Shown here piece after piece: positions 36,493 to 46,268 of a stretch of DNA of 64,000 nt. Source of the DNA: Methanosarcina sp. (GTDB lineage: Archaea; Halobacteriota; Methanosarcinia; Methanosarcinales; Methanosarcinaceae); contig NZ_JAQUVZ010000008.1 in NCBI RefSeq assembly GCF_028693135.1, positions 1 through 64,000 on the forward strand. The letters are read 5' to 3'. Position 1 is the first letter of the stretch; each line of letters opens with the position of its first letter. The translations under genes were made by a program, and so were the position numbers. The notes below the pieces were generated by a model that saw only the letters and a list, made by a program, of their open reading frames with translations, was not told where the DNA came from and searched no databases.

Positions 36493-38013
36493 TTAGCCAA
36501 TGTGGAAGTAAGCGTCCACAAGTTTCCTGATTTCGTCGTTCTTGCCGTAGAGCCTCTCGCTGAGCTGGTCGTCATTAAGGGCTTCAAGTTCTTTTGCGGC
36601 GTCATTGATCATGCCTTCGGTGAAGACATCGTATTCCATGAAAATGTCTTTCTGTTTCTTCAGGGCCTGAGCGGACTCGTAGCAAGAAGCAGGCAGGTGT
36701 TCAAGCTGAGCAAGCCTTTCCTTATGTTCGTCCTTGAAGATGTTCACGCTGATATAGAGCTTCTTTGCAACCTCAAGGGCGTTTTCCATCTCAAACCCGT
36801 GGCGGATACCTACAGCGAAAGCTGCAAAGAGGAGGTAAAGGTCAGCTGAAGGATCTGCAGCACGGAATTCAAAGGTCGACTTGTAGCTGTGGTCTCTGAA
36901 ATCCTCGTTGTAGTTCGGATTGGCGAGGGCTACCATCGAGTTGGACCCTTCGGAGAACCATCCAAGGGGCACACGGACCAGAGCAGAGCGGTTCCTGTCT
37001 CCCCAGCAGATGTTGGTAGGAGCTTCCTGGTGAGGAACAAGGCGCAGGTAGGATGTAGGAATTCTGTTCCCAAAGGCAGTGATTCCTGCAGCGATGTCAA
37101 GAATGCCTGCCATTGCACGCTTTGCAACGTCGCTAACATTCCCGTTCTCGACCATGACACTCTTTCCGTCTTTCAGGAGCTTCATATGGACGTGCAGTCC
37201 GCTTCCGGCTTTTCCGACAGTGATCTTCGGGGCAAAACTGACTCTTACACCATACTGGTCGGCGAGCATCCTGAGCATCCATTTTGCAATAAGCAGGCTG
37301 TCGGCACTGTTTTCAAGTGAGTCAGTCTCGAATTCGATTTCGTTCTGCTCGTAGTAGTACTTGTCATCAGTGAAGTTCCCTACTTCAGAGTGCCCGTACT
37401 TGATTTTTCCGCCAGCTTCGGAAATGTACAACATTGCTTCTTTCCTGAGCTGATCGAATTTGGTGAAGGGATTCGATTCGTGATATCCTCTCTGGTCAAC
37501 AGCCGGGAAATTCATGTTGACTTCATCTTTGTTGGCAATGATATAGTATTCAAGTTCGCCCATTGCCTGAAGTTCATAGCCTGTCTTCTCGGTCAGGGTC
37601 TGACTAGCCTTCTTCATGACGGTTTCAGAAGCGCTTTTGAGGGGGGTCCCTTCCTTGTCGAAATAGGAACAGAGAATGTCCAGAGTGGGAATTTCTTCAA
37701 AAGGATTTAAGAAAGCAGTCCTGTATTTAGGGACTACATAGAGGTCACTTGAGTCTGCCTCAATGTATGAAAAAATACTTGATCCATCTACTCTCTCACC
37801 GGCGGAAAGTAAGTTGTCAAGGTGCTCTTCGTCTCTGATCACGAAGGCGAGGGCTTTAAGTCTCCCATCCCCGCCAACATAACGGAAAGTAAGCATCTTA
37901 ATGCCGTTTTCCTTGACGAACTTTATAATGTCTTCTTTGGTGAATTCGCTAGCTGGTTTATTGAGGTACTGTACCAGTTTGTTCGGATTAAGTTCTACTG
38001 ATGATGTTTTCAT
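36493..38013 (-). CDS. Glutamine synthetase-family protein
   Basis: 506 residues from ATG at 38013 (GAGGGA upstream); an extension of 16 codons is not supported. N-terminal beta-grasp (FRYVGGDGRLKALAFVI) and catalytic domain with GELEYYII, EVGNFTDDKYYYEQNEIEFET, KAGSGLHVHMKL, APTNICWGDRNRSALVRVP and EFRAADPSADLYL. It lacks the adenylation Tyr motif. It is longer than and distinct from the usual about 447-residue GlnA1 of methanogens, so it is probably the second GS (GlnA2 type) or a gamma-glutamyl ligase for another amine. No nitrogen-regulator operator was seen upstream. Confidence 0.88.
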   Translation of the reverse strand: MKTSSVELNPNKLVQYLNKPASEFTKEDIIKFVKENGIKMLTFRYVGGDGRLKALAFVIRDEEHLDNLLSAGERVDGSSIFSYIEADSSDLYVVPKYRTAFLNPFEEIPTLDILCSYFDKEGTPLKSASETVMKKASQTLTEKTGYELQAMGELEYYIIANKDEVNMNFPAVDQRGYHESNPFTKFDQLRKEAMLYISEAGGKIKYGHSEVGNFTDDKYYYEQNEIEFETDSLENSADSLLIAKWMLRMLADQYGVRVSFAPKITVGKAGSGLHVHMKLLKDGKSVMVENGNVSDVAKRAMAGILDIAAGITAFGNRIPTSYLRLVPHQEAPTNICWGDRNRSALVRVPLGWFSEGSNSMVALANPNYNEDFRDHSYKSTFEFRAADPSADLYLLFAAFAVGIRHGFEMENALEVAKKLYISVNIFKDEHKERLAQLEHLPASCYESAQALKKQKDIFMEYDVFTEGMINDAAKELEALNDDQLSERLYGKNDEIRKLVDAYFHIG

Positions 38014-38172
38014 AATTATCCCTCTTTTTTGATTGGAATATTGGAATATTCGAGTATTCAAGTATTCAAAGCCTCATTTCAATACCGAATATTTTTCAGA
38101 CTTAATGATTGCCGTATCAATCATAATTTTGTAAATTTATGTCTGAACAGGAAAGAGATAACTTACTGCTGT

Positions 38173-38223
38173 CTATATAAAGTTTTCTTTTTTTTATTTT
38201 TTAAAGAAAATATAAAGAGGTGA
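38173..38223 (+). promoter_or_regulatory. Promoter and ribosome binding site of the 26-codon gene
   Basis: TATA-like CTATATAAAG at 38173-38182 and AGAGGTGA at 38216-38223, nine bases before an ATG. The spacing would give a 5' leader of about 25-30 nt. Confidence 0.5.
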
Positions 38224-38232
38224 AAGATTATC

Positions 38233-38313
38233 ATGGACATGTACCACATAATTCGATTTTTCGGACAGCACGAGCAGGTGAAAAAGAGGGTTTTGTCTAA
38301 CAAATATATTTGA
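38233..38313 (+). CDS. Candidate 26-residue small protein
   Basis: A short frame beginning MDMYHIIRFFGQHEQV and ending VLSNKYI before TGA. It is basic and amphipathic. A TATA box and a strong ribosome binding site are correctly placed, which is the main support. It is divergent from the glutamine synthetase-like gene and upstream of fprA. In Methanosarcina mazei small proteins of 23-61 residues are known to bind glutamine synthetase and the ammonium transporter/GlnK; a link here is an inference. Confidence 0.5.
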   Translation: MDMYHIIRFFGQHEQVKKRVLSNKYI

Positions 38314-38575
38314 GGAATACAATATATACATATTTAATAAATAAAACTATAAAAATACAATATAGATATTTATATATATTTAATAAATCCCGCTGTAATA
38401 AAAACACAATAACGATATTTAATAAACACAACTCTTTTAATAATGTAATAAAGACATCTAATAAATATGGTTATAACAAATATAGTTATAAAATTGGTTG
38501 GAACAGCCAGAAATTTCGGTATATTTTCTATTGGTATATTTTCTATTATTCCATAAGGAAGAATGGGGGAAAAGT

Positions 38576-39757
38576 ATGGAAACTTATAATATTCCAGAGA
38601 TTGCAAGGAATGTTTTCAGCGTCGGGTCAAAAGACTGGAACCTCAGGATGTTCGATTCATTAATTCCTCTGCCAGAGGGCACCAGCTACAATTCTTTTCT
38701 TGTAAAAGGCGAGAAGAAAACAGCCCTTATAGATACTGTAAATCCGGGTTTTGAAGAGGAATTTGAGGTAAAAATCAATATGGTCTCAGACCTGGAAAAA
38801 CTTGATTACCTGATAATGAACCATGCCGAGCCGGATCATTCCAATGCTATTAGCTTTATCCTTGAAAAAGCTCCTAATGCCTTATTTGTAACAACTGAGA
38901 AAGGAGTGAAGATGGCAAAGCTCTACCATGAGCTACCTGAAGACAGGATCAAAATCATTGCTGAAGGAGATAGCCTCGATCTGGGAGGAAAGACCCTTCG
39001 TTTCATAGAAGCTCCCTGGCTTCACTGGCCTGAAACCATGTTCACATACCTGCCTGAAGACAAAGTTCTTTTTACATGCGACTTTTTCGGAGCTCATACA
39101 GCCCAGGGTATCTATGATGAAGATATAGAGGATCTCATTCCTTTCGCAAAACGCTACTACGGCGAAATTATGATGCCTTTCGGGAAAATGGGGGCAAAGG
39201 CTCTTGAAAAAATAAAGGATCTCGACATAAAAATTATTGCCCCGAGCCACGGACCTATCTACAAAGATCCCGGGAGAATTATAGGTCCATATACGAAATG
39301 GACTGCAGGAAAAACAGAGAATAAAGCCCTTATTGTCTATGTGAGTATGTGGGGATCCACCAGGGAGATGGTCCGGACAATTGCAGAAACTCTATTACAA
39401 GAAGGCGTAGATGTTAGAATGTATGATCTTACAGTCTCGGATATAGGGGATGTTGCAAGAGAACTGGTTGATTCCCGGGCTATTGTCCTTGGATCGCCGA
39501 CCGTTCTGGGAGGTATGCACCCGATTGCCCTTTACGGCGCTTCTCTGGTAAAAGCTCTAAACCCACCGGCAAAGTATGGGGTTGCACTCGGGTCCTTTGG
39601 CTGGGGTGGAGGGGCACTGAAGCAGGCAGGTGAAATCCTGGCTCCTTTGAAAATGGAGATTGTGGGAACCCACCAGGTGAAAGGCAGAGCTAAAAAAGAA
39701 GACTTAAAAAAAGTTGAGGAAATCGGCCGAGAACTGGCTCAAAAAATGAAAGCATGA
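38576..39757 (+). CDS. fprA: F420H2 oxidase-type flavodiiron protein
   Basis: 393 residues from ATG at 38576 with GGGGGA upstream; longer in-frame starts lie in AT-rich non-coding sequence. The MBL domain has the diiron ligands NHAEPDHSNAI, CDFFGAH and the LHWPET loop; the flavodoxin domain (about 255-390) begins ALIVYVSMWGSTREM with the FMN loop. Methanogen members oxidise F420H2 and reduce O2 to water, protecting the cell from oxygen. It is monocistronic with its own AT-rich promoter region. Confidence 0.93.
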   Translation: METYNIPEIARNVFSVGSKDWNLRMFDSLIPLPEGTSYNSFLVKGEKKTALIDTVNPGFEEEFEVKINMVSDLEKLDYLIMNHAEPDHSNAISFILEKAPNALFVTTEKGVKMAKLYHELPEDRIKIIAEGDSLDLGGKTLRFIEAPWLHWPETMFTYLPEDKVLFTCDFFGAHTAQGIYDEDIEDLIPFAKRYYGEIMMPFGKMGAKALEKIKDLDIKIIAPSHGPIYKDPGRIIGPYTKWTAGKTENKALIVYVSMWGSTREMVRTIAETLLQEGVDVRMYDLTVSDIGDVARELVDSRAIVLGSPTVLGGMHPIALYGASLVKALNPPAKYGVALGSFGWGGGALKQAGEILAPLKMEIVGTHQVKGRAKKEDLKKVEEIGRELAQKMKA

Positions 39758-39769
39758 CTCAGTGAATCG

Positions 39770-39812
39770 CAGGAGGAAGAGGTTTGCAGGAGGAAGAGGT
39801 TTGCAGGAGGAA
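39770..39812. repeat. Purine-rich tandem repeat after fprA
   Basis: About two and a half copies of an 18-bp unit (gcaggaggaagaggttt) 13 bp past the fprA stop. Its GGAGG cores resemble ribosome binding sites but no gene starts after them. Confidence 0.8.
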
Positions 39813-39891
39813 TCCTCTCAGGCATACATATCAGGCTCCTCCACGTCAGGCTACACCACGTCAGCACTATACTGTTATCTGACTGATGCGG

Positions 39892-40767
39892 TTAATCTGA
39901 TTGAGAAGACTTATGTAATCTTTTCAGTAGCATGCGTAAATATCCGTAAAGGGAAATGCCTAAAATGGCTCCCCACAAAGGCATGAGGCTTTCGGCTCCT
40001 GCCCATCCCCTTAGAGCTGTCAACAAGCCTGCACTCAGCAGAGCTGTCAGTTGAGCTGCCTGCACTCGAAGAGGATTTAAAGGAATTCCTGTCATGTCCC
40101 CTCCTGATTTTATTTTTTGGGAGCTAAGGATAATAGGAATGAAAAGTAGAGCTGCTATTAACATTAGTAAGCCTGATTGCAGATCCAGAAAAGTGGTTTC
40201 TATATCCAGAAAAGTGTTTTCTTGTCCTGCAGCCTTTAAGAAAGCAAGTACTGAAACGATAAAGGCTGCTCCTCCAAAGATACGGTTGTGACGATTGGGT
40301 ACAGGAAGGAAAGAGTCCAGATAAAATGCAAGTGAAGTAAATAAGCCAAAAGTCCAGTTTGCTTGCAGCGAAATCCAGCCTGAAAGCAGAAGTACCGCAA
40401 GAGAATCGGAAGTTTTTGAAGGCATCCCGGTACTTCTGTTAACTATGCGAATAAGCAGAAGTTCCAGGAAGAGAGCAAGCAAAAAAGGAGCAGGGAAAAA
40501 CAGAAAGCCTGTGCAGCCCAAAAAAGCTGCAAAAAAAGCAGAGAGTTCGTTGTCCGGGTCAAGCTCCCTTGCAAACGCCCAGGCAAAAAATACCGATGTT
40601 CCTGCTCTTAAGCCTGAGTAAAAAGCCGCAGAAATATCCATTCCAAGGAAAAGTTGAAAGCCTGAGATTCCAAAGAGGAAAAGCAGGGAAATTATCACAA
40701 TTGCCCTGTTTGTGGGATAATCAAGGTCTATTGAGCGAGTAAGTGAACTTAGCCTTTCAACCTTCAT
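39892..40767 (-). CDS. Multi-pass membrane protein, unknown family
   Basis: 291 residues with about eight hydrophobic segments. Notable parts are a paired-helix core (FFAWAFARELDPDNELSAFFAAFLGC) and a soluble loop with VPNRHNRIFG. ATG at 40767 follows AGAGGT. It is divergent from an amino acid permease gene. No family is recognised; a carrier or biogenesis factor is possible. Confidence 0.8.
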   Translation of the reverse strand: MKVERLSSLTRSIDLDYPTNRAIVIISLLFLFGISGFQLFLGMDISAAFYSGLRAGTSVFFAWAFARELDPDNELSAFFAAFLGCTGFLFFPAPFLLALFLELLLIRIVNRSTGMPSKTSDSLAVLLLSGWISLQANWTFGLFTSLAFYLDSFLPVPNRHNRIFGGAAFIVSVLAFLKAAGQENTFLDIETTFLDLQSGLLMLIAALLFIPIILSSQKIKSGGDMTGIPLNPLRVQAAQLTALLSAGLLTALRGWAGAESLMPLWGAILGISLYGYLRMLLKRLHKSSQSD

Positions 40768-40958
40768 TCTTACCTCTGCGAGCTGAACATGTTTAACTTT
40801 TGTGTTTATTATTCGGAATTCAGAAATAGAATATCATCTGGTATAGAATTCTTAAAGTTAAACATAATTTGAGAAATTATGATTTGAACAGGCTTAAGGT
40901 TCATTTTTAAGCTGATCTTCGAGCTTGAATTTCAAGTTCCGGATGAAGAGGTTTTCTT

Positions 40959-42254
40959 ATGGAAGGGAAATCTGAACTAAAAAAGGAACTGAGTTTACTG
41001 GAAATTACTCTGGTAGGAATTGGCAATATTCTCGGAGCCGGGATCTATGTGCTTATGGGAAAAGCTGCAGGACTTGCAGGCAATATGGTCTGGCTTTCTT
41101 TTCTGTTTGCAGGATTTACTGCTGCACTTTCCGCCCTTAGTTATATGGAGCTTTCTTCTATGTATCCCAGGGCAGGGGCAGAGTATGAGTTTACAAGAAG
41201 AGCTTTTGGGGAACGTGTGGGTCTATTTGTAGGGCTTCTCGTAATCTATTATGTAGCAATTACCGGCTCTGCGGTTGCTCTCGGATTCGGAAGGTACTTC
41301 AGTAACCTTTTTGGGGGTGGAATTTTAATCGGGGCAGTAAGTCTGTTTATTGTCCTGAGTCTGATCATGGTTTACGGCATCAAGGAGTCCGCGCGGCTGG
41401 CTATTCTCATGACTTTTATAGAACTTTCGGGACTTCTGATTATTATTTACGTGGGAATTCCTCATCTTGGAACGGTAAATTATTTTGAAACTCCGAACCT
41501 CTCAGGAGTCTTTGAGGCTTCTGCCCTGATTATTTTTGCATTTCTTGGTTTTGAAGATATTGTGAGATTATCCCAGGAAACGATAGATGCAGAGAAAACA
41601 ACTCCCAAAGCTTTGCTTATTGCCATCTTCGTCACTGTGTTCCTCTATATTTGTGTGGCAGTATCTGCTGTAAGTGTGCTTGATTTTCGGGTTCTCGGAA
41701 TTTCAGAGATTCCACTTGCTGATGTTGCGGCTGTTTCTCTTGGAGATAAAGCTTTTGTCCTTCTTTCCTGGATCGCTCTTTTTTCCACAACGAACACCGT
41801 ACTTGTGGTTATGCTTGGAGGGTCGAGGATTGTCTACGGCATGGCAGAAGCAGGTTCGCTTCCGAAAATCCTCGCACGTGTACACCACTTCTTCAAGACT
41901 CCCTGGACTGCAATTTTTGGAATTGCATGCTTTTCGAGTCTGTTTCTTCTCCTCGGAGACATAACAACGGTAGCAAATATTGCGAATTTTATGATTTTTA
42001 TTGTCTTTTTTATAGTTAATATTTCCCTCATAAAGCTCCGATACACAGAGCCGGGTAGAAAACGCCCTTTTAGAGTGCCGTTCAGCATCGGCCGTTTGCC
42101 CCTGTTTCCGGTTCTTGGTGCTCTATCTGCTGTTTTTCTTTTTTCCCAGATCAGTAAAGAAGTCATGGTTTACGGGTTTTTTCTTGCAGGAATAAGCGTA
42201 ATTATAGTGCTGCTCAAAACCAGAAAAAAGTCTGTTGAGATTCTGGCTGGCTGA
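40959..42254 (+). CDS. APC-family amino acid permease
   Basis: 431 residues, 12 predicted membrane helices. Start LLEITLVGIGNILGAGIYVLMGKAAG is the APC signature (helix 1 unwound GxG), and SQETIDAEKTTPKALL is the loop found in the CAT/APC branch. ATG follows AGAGGT. It probably imports or exchanges an amino acid; a decarboxylase for ornithine/lysine-like substrates is 650 bp downstream, which would suit a supply role, but that link is weak. Confidence 0.92.
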   Translation: MEGKSELKKELSLLEITLVGIGNILGAGIYVLMGKAAGLAGNMVWLSFLFAGFTAALSALSYMELSSMYPRAGAEYEFTRRAFGERVGLFVGLLVIYYVAITGSAVALGFGRYFSNLFGGGILIGAVSLFIVLSLIMVYGIKESARLAILMTFIELSGLLIIIYVGIPHLGTVNYFETPNLSGVFEASALIIFAFLGFEDIVRLSQETIDAEKTTPKALLIAIFVTVFLYICVAVSAVSVLDFRVLGISEIPLADVAAVSLGDKAFVLLSWIALFSTTNTVLVVMLGGSRIVYGMAEAGSLPKILARVHHFFKTPWTAIFGIACFSSLFLLLGDITTVANIANFMIFIVFFIVNISLIKLRYTEPGRKRPFRVPFSIGRLPLFPVLGALSAVFLFSQISKEVMVYGFFLAGISVIIVLLKTRKKSVEILAG

Positions 42255-42903
42255 TTTTTTCTCATTATAGTTTTCTTACAGTTAATACCACAAATATCGG
42301 AAGATTATTTGTACAGTTGGATATAACAAATACATTTGAGATAATTAAAAAACCCATATAAAGAGAGATTTATCTGAATAATAGCTTAAAAAGAACTTAA
42401 TATCCATTTATTCACTCAAAAAGTATTTTTTTTCATATTTATAGATTTAAATTCCTTATTCAGGTTAAAACTGCACCTGCATATTTCCGGAACATACAGG
42501 TGTTTATGGTATGCCCGATCTATCAAAATGGGCTTTTAATGCTTTTAATTGCTTAAAAAAGCATATAGATATTTTTAATTGCTTAAAAAAGCTTAATCAG
42601 GCTTTTTTAAAACATCTGACGATTTATAGTGAATATTTTTCGATTTTAGTTATTTTTGAGTCTGTATATTCAACAAGAATTAGTTTTATATACCTAAAAT
42701 CCTATTTTACTCGTTTTATTTCAAGGATTGTCTGTATTATTAATTATAAATCTCTAAACTGAAACAAATCTGCAACATACTAAAAATTTATATACATATG
42801 CCCCCCAATATAAATGAACGGATTTTAAACAGATTCTCACTCAGACCATAATAAAGTTTCAGTTCGGCTTACAAATAATTTCAGGTTAAAAAAGGGAGTA
42901 GAT
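42255..42903. other. 649-bp intergenic stretch with short repeats and a promoter
   Basis: Contains two copies of TTTTAATTGCTTAAAAAAGC (near 42544 and 42574), including the palindrome GCTTAAAAAAGC, and a TATA-like TTTATATAC near 42787 that suits the downstream decarboxylase gene. No gene is supported in it. Confidence 0.5.
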
Positions 42904-44076
42904 ATGAGAAAAGAGCCTTATGAATTCCCATTGGAGGACTTCATTCCAAGAGAAGATTTTAATAAAATTAAGAAGTTTTCCCGGGATAAAGAAACACCAT
43001 TTCTGATCGTCAATCTTCAGAGAATAGAGCAAAGTTATGACGAACTTGTAGAGCACATGCCTTTTGCAAAAATTCACTATGCTGTAAAGGCCAATCCTAT
43101 GGATGAGGTAGTGCTCGCTCTGAAGAACAAAGGTTCCAACTTTGATGTTGCAACAGTTTACGAACTTGATCAGTTGCTAGGACTCGGGGTAGAGCCTGAG
43201 AGGATAAGTTATGGAAACACGATCAAAAAAGAAAAGGACATAGGTTACGCCTATGAAAAAGGAGTAAGGCTCTTTGTTACGGATTCTGATAGTGATTTGA
43301 AAAAGTTATCCAGAAAAGCTCCCGGCTCAAAGGTTTTTTTCAGGATCCTTACAGAAAGTGATGGTGCGGACTGGCCACTTTCTAGAAAATTCGGCTCCCA
43401 TCCTGACCTGATATACAAACTGATTATGAAAGCCGAAAAGCTTGGGCTTGAACCTTACGGACTTTCTTTCCATGTTGGTTCCCAGCAAAGAGATATCGGG
43501 CAGTGGGACAATGCAATATCCAAGTGTAAATACCTCTTTGAAGCAGTGGCCGAAAAGGGAATTCAGCTGAAAATGATCAACCTCGGTGGAGGCTTCCCCG
43601 CAAAATACCAGGCTCAGGCCCACGACCTTGAGACTTATGCCAATGAAATCCGCCGCTTTTTGCATGAAGACTTCGGAGAAGAGCTTCCCGAAATAATTAT
43701 AGAGCCTGGGCGTTCTCTGGTTGCCGATGCCGGTATAATCGTAAGTGAAGTCATAATGATCGCTCAGAAGGCCAGGTTTAACCAGTACAAGTGGGTTTAT
43801 CTTGATATAGGAAAATTCGGCGGCCTTATTGAGACCCTTGACGAATGCATAAAATACCCCATTTTCTGTGATAAAAAAGGATGTGCAGAAGAGGTCATCC
43901 TCGCAGGTCCCACCTGTGACAGCATGGACATCCTCTATGAGAACCATAAGTATTCATTCCCTCATACTATGAGAGAAGGCAACCGTGTATATATCTTCAC
44001 AACCGGAGCCTACACCCAGAGTTACAGTTCCGTGAATTTTAACGGCTTTCCACCTCTCAAAGCCTACATTCTCTAA
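42904..44076 (+). CDS. Ornithine/lysine/DAP-type PLP decarboxylase (fold type III)
   Basis: 390 residues. PLP Lys in YAVKANP (about 59), then SFHVGSQ, LGGGFPAKY and EPGRSLVADAG for the phosphate and ring sites, and GPTCDSMDIL with the Cys that completes the neighbouring active site in the dimer. The lack of the specific DAP decarboxylase loops and the eukaryotic-like CDSMD pattern favour ornithine (or lysine) decarboxylation to a polyamine precursor. ATG follows AGGGAG. Confidence 0.9.
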   Translation: MRKEPYEFPLEDFIPREDFNKIKKFSRDKETPFLIVNLQRIEQSYDELVEHMPFAKIHYAVKANPMDEVVLALKNKGSNFDVATVYELDQLLGLGVEPERISYGNTIKKEKDIGYAYEKGVRLFVTDSDSDLKKLSRKAPGSKVFFRILTESDGADWPLSRKFGSHPDLIYKLIMKAEKLGLEPYGLSFHVGSQQRDIGQWDNAISKCKYLFEAVAEKGIQLKMINLGGGFPAKYQAQAHDLETYANEIRRFLHEDFGEELPEIIIEPGRSLVADAGIIVSEVIMIAQKARFNQYKWVYLDIGKFGGLIETLDECIKYPIFCDKKGCAEEVILAGPTCDSMDILYENHKYSFPHTMREGNRVYIFTTGAYTQSYSSVNFNGFPPLKAYIL

Positions 44077-44138
44077 AGGGCAGATGCCCTTACTATTTTT
44101 CTTTTTTTATTGGCAGTGTAATCTGGCTATCAGATGGT

Positions 44139-44242
44139 GTGAACTACCATTAGCTAAAGCATCGTAGCTTCCTGCTTCATGCCTCGAACTACCGTTCATA
44201 AGCCCACAGGCTCTACCCTCTCAGGCTCTACCCTCTGTTCCA
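44139..44242 (-). mobile_element. TnpB 3' end and right-end relic
   Basis: On the minus strand the codons read GTEGRA, stop, EGRACGLMNGSSRHEAGSYD: the Arg/Gly-rich C-terminus of TnpB with the RHEAGS motif. It is followed by ATGCTTTAGCTAATGGTAGT then TCAC, the right end. A 16-bp segment (aggctctaccctctgt/c) is duplicated. The rest of the element is absent. Confidence 0.6.
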
Positions 44243-44605
44243 GAGATGAAGAAATATCAAATGAGTTCTGGTTTCCCTGGCCTGGTTATCGCTTAGGAAT
44301 TCAGCACACAGTATGGGTCTGAATAATATTTGGAGGTTAGCAGATAGTGAAAATGAAAGGAGTTGACGGATTCATTCCACGACTAAAGATCATAAGCTTT
44401 CTCCTTTGTTTCTCATAAGTGCTGTAAATCATATTTGCAAAAATACCTTTTTATTATATTTATAATAAAATGAAATTTTTACCATATGTTAGTACTATTG
44501 AAATATTAGTTATCATAATAATTTACAATGGTACTAAAAAAAGATATCATAACTGAGTTTTTGGATCGATTATGATATATATATCCACACTATTCTAAAA
44601 TAAAT

Positions 44606-44699
44606 GTAGATTGAGGGTTAAAGGGTTTTCTCTCAATCCAGGATTGGATCGCAGGTAGGGATTCCGAGAATAGGGACTCGGTCCCTACTAACTCTTTTT
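44606..44699 (+). ncRNA. Candidate structured small RNA
   Basis: A TATA-like TATGATATATATATCC (44571-44586) lies about 25 bp before a hairpin GATTGAG...CTCAATC (44609-44638). A second hairpin TAGGGAC-TCG-GTCCCTA (44671-44687) is followed by CTTTTTG. No coding frame is present. The order promoter, stem-loop, stem-loop, T-run in an otherwise empty 1.1-kb gap suggests an about 95-nt transcript. No known RNA family recognised. The remaining gap sequence shows nothing but the relic and the tandem repeat. Confidence 0.4.
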
Positions 44700-45083
44700 G
44701 AACTAATAATAATCTTTAACCGATAACCATTCCATATAATATGATCACTCTACAAGTATATTTTTAAAATGTTATCTTTTTTTATGATGTGTTTCTTTTG
44801 AATAAGTTTTATAATTGTTCCTATTTTTATTTAATTAGTAGGTGGGGACTTACTGGACAGTAATAATACTGGCTAACCTGCTCATTAGTCTATTGATGCT
44901 TTCTAGTTAACATGGTCGATATATACCGATTCCCCTCGTAGTAGATTGGAAAAATTACCCCATAATCTGCAACTATTATTTTAACTGAATCATTTTAACT
45001 GAATCTTCGAAAAATAAGAATTAGAATCTTTGAATGAAAGTACAAGGTCGAAAAGTGTGGGAAATATTAAAACTAGGTTATCA

Positions 45084-45148
45084 AACCAGCTTTCTAACCA
45101 GCTTTCTAACCAGCTTTCAAACCAGCTTTCAAACCAGCTTTCAAACCA
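45084..45148. repeat. 12-bp tandem repeat downstream of the DUF429 gene
   Basis: Five and a half copies of aaccagctttct or aaccagctttca, 28 bp past the stop codon of the minus-strand gene. Confidence 0.9.
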
Positions 45149-45175
45149 AATTTTTTACTCTGACCCTCTCAAAGT

Positions 45176-45955
45176 TCATTCTGCATTTTTATTAACTTTA
45201 AACTCCTTACATTCGTAGTAAACCATCTGAATTTTCAGCCCTTTGCCATCAGTTTCAGGTTCATTGGGCACATACTTAAACCCATACATGCCCCCCATTT
45301 TTGCAGTGAGTGCAGCTGCAAGGGAATCCAGAATGTCGTCTTTTGCAAGGTCCTTTCGCCTGTACTTTGAAAGGGCATATTCGATGACTTCATTTGCAAA
45401 TGGGCAGACATTACCCAGAGCTTCCTTTCTTTCAAGAAAACCTTCAACTTTCTTTTTGGGAGATTTCATAGGAAAGCCTGTAAAAGCCTGGAAACAGATT
45501 TCCGGCCCGACCTCCCTGACTTTTTCCCTGAGGTTTTTGTTTTCAACCAGGAAACTGTCCACGTCCCGGATTTTAGGGACTATGTTCCAGGCCTGTTTTG
45601 AGATGCGTTTTCCCGTGAGCCTTTCATTGACCTCACAGGCTTCTTTATAGGTTTCCGCATAAACCGCTTCCCTGCAGGGCACAGGAAATATACTCGATTT
45701 TCGTGTTTTCAGGAGGCTTCGGGCTCCAAGATCTGAAAGCCGCTCTCCACCCCCTGTTTTCAAGCCGATTGGAATGTCAATAAGAATAAGGGGGTCTGCC
45801 TGTCCATAATTGTTTTTCAAAAAATCAACAAGGAATGAGAACTCCGGAAAAATCTCAACTTTCCAGGTACAGTCACTCTTATTTTCTCCTTCAAGGAACA
45901 CTGCAAACCAACCTGCTCTGCAGCCATCGACCCCGACAAAGACCTTTTTGCCCAT
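45176..45955 (-). CDS. DUF429 family protein (RNase H-like fold)
   Basis: 259 residues. Start KKVFVGVDGCRAGWFAVFLEG and later LILIDIPIGL and KDDILDSLAAALTAK place acidic residues as in RNase H-like nucleases, the DUF429 pattern. The start is ATG. Biological role is unknown; nuclease activity is a fold-based guess. It stands alone, with divergent tandem repeats upstream. Confidence 0.87.
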   Translation of the reverse strand: MGKKVFVGVDGCRAGWFAVFLEGENKSDCTWKVEIFPEFSFLVDFLKNNYGQADPLILIDIPIGLKTGGGERLSDLGARSLLKTRKSSIFPVPCREAVYAETYKEACEVNERLTGKRISKQAWNIVPKIRDVDSFLVENKNLREKVREVGPEICFQAFTGFPMKSPKKKVEGFLERKEALGNVCPFANEVIEYALSKYRRKDLAKDDILDSLAAALTAKMGGMYGFKYVPNEPETDGKGLKIQMVYYECKEFKVNKNAE

Positions 45956-46106
45956 ACCTGTACCTGGGGGGCAAACTTAAAAGAGTTTTTCTTGCGGAGA
46001 CCCGGGATTGCGGGAAACAGTTAATTAACAAAAAAGATGTACGGATCTGTAGAAGCTCAAAGGTCGGAACAGGTTATCAGGATTAGCTTAAAAGTAAATA
46101 AAATAA

Positions 46107-46257
46107 CTTTAAAGGTTGCCTTGATAGATTTAAAGGTTGCCTTGATAAATTTAAAGGTTAATCAAATAGATTTAAAGGTTAATCAAATAGATTTAAAGGT
46201 TAATCAAATAGATTTAAAGGTTAATCAAATAGATCTAAAAGTTAATCAAATAGATTT
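46107..46257. repeat. 21-bp tandem repeat array 1
   Basis: About seven copies of a 21-bp unit (gatttaaaggttaatcaaata); the first two copies read ttgccttgat in place of ttaatcaaat. The unit length keeps a frame open (IDLKVNQ repeated), but no start context supports translation. Confidence 0.9.
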
Positions 46258-46268
46258 TTCTGGCTGGA

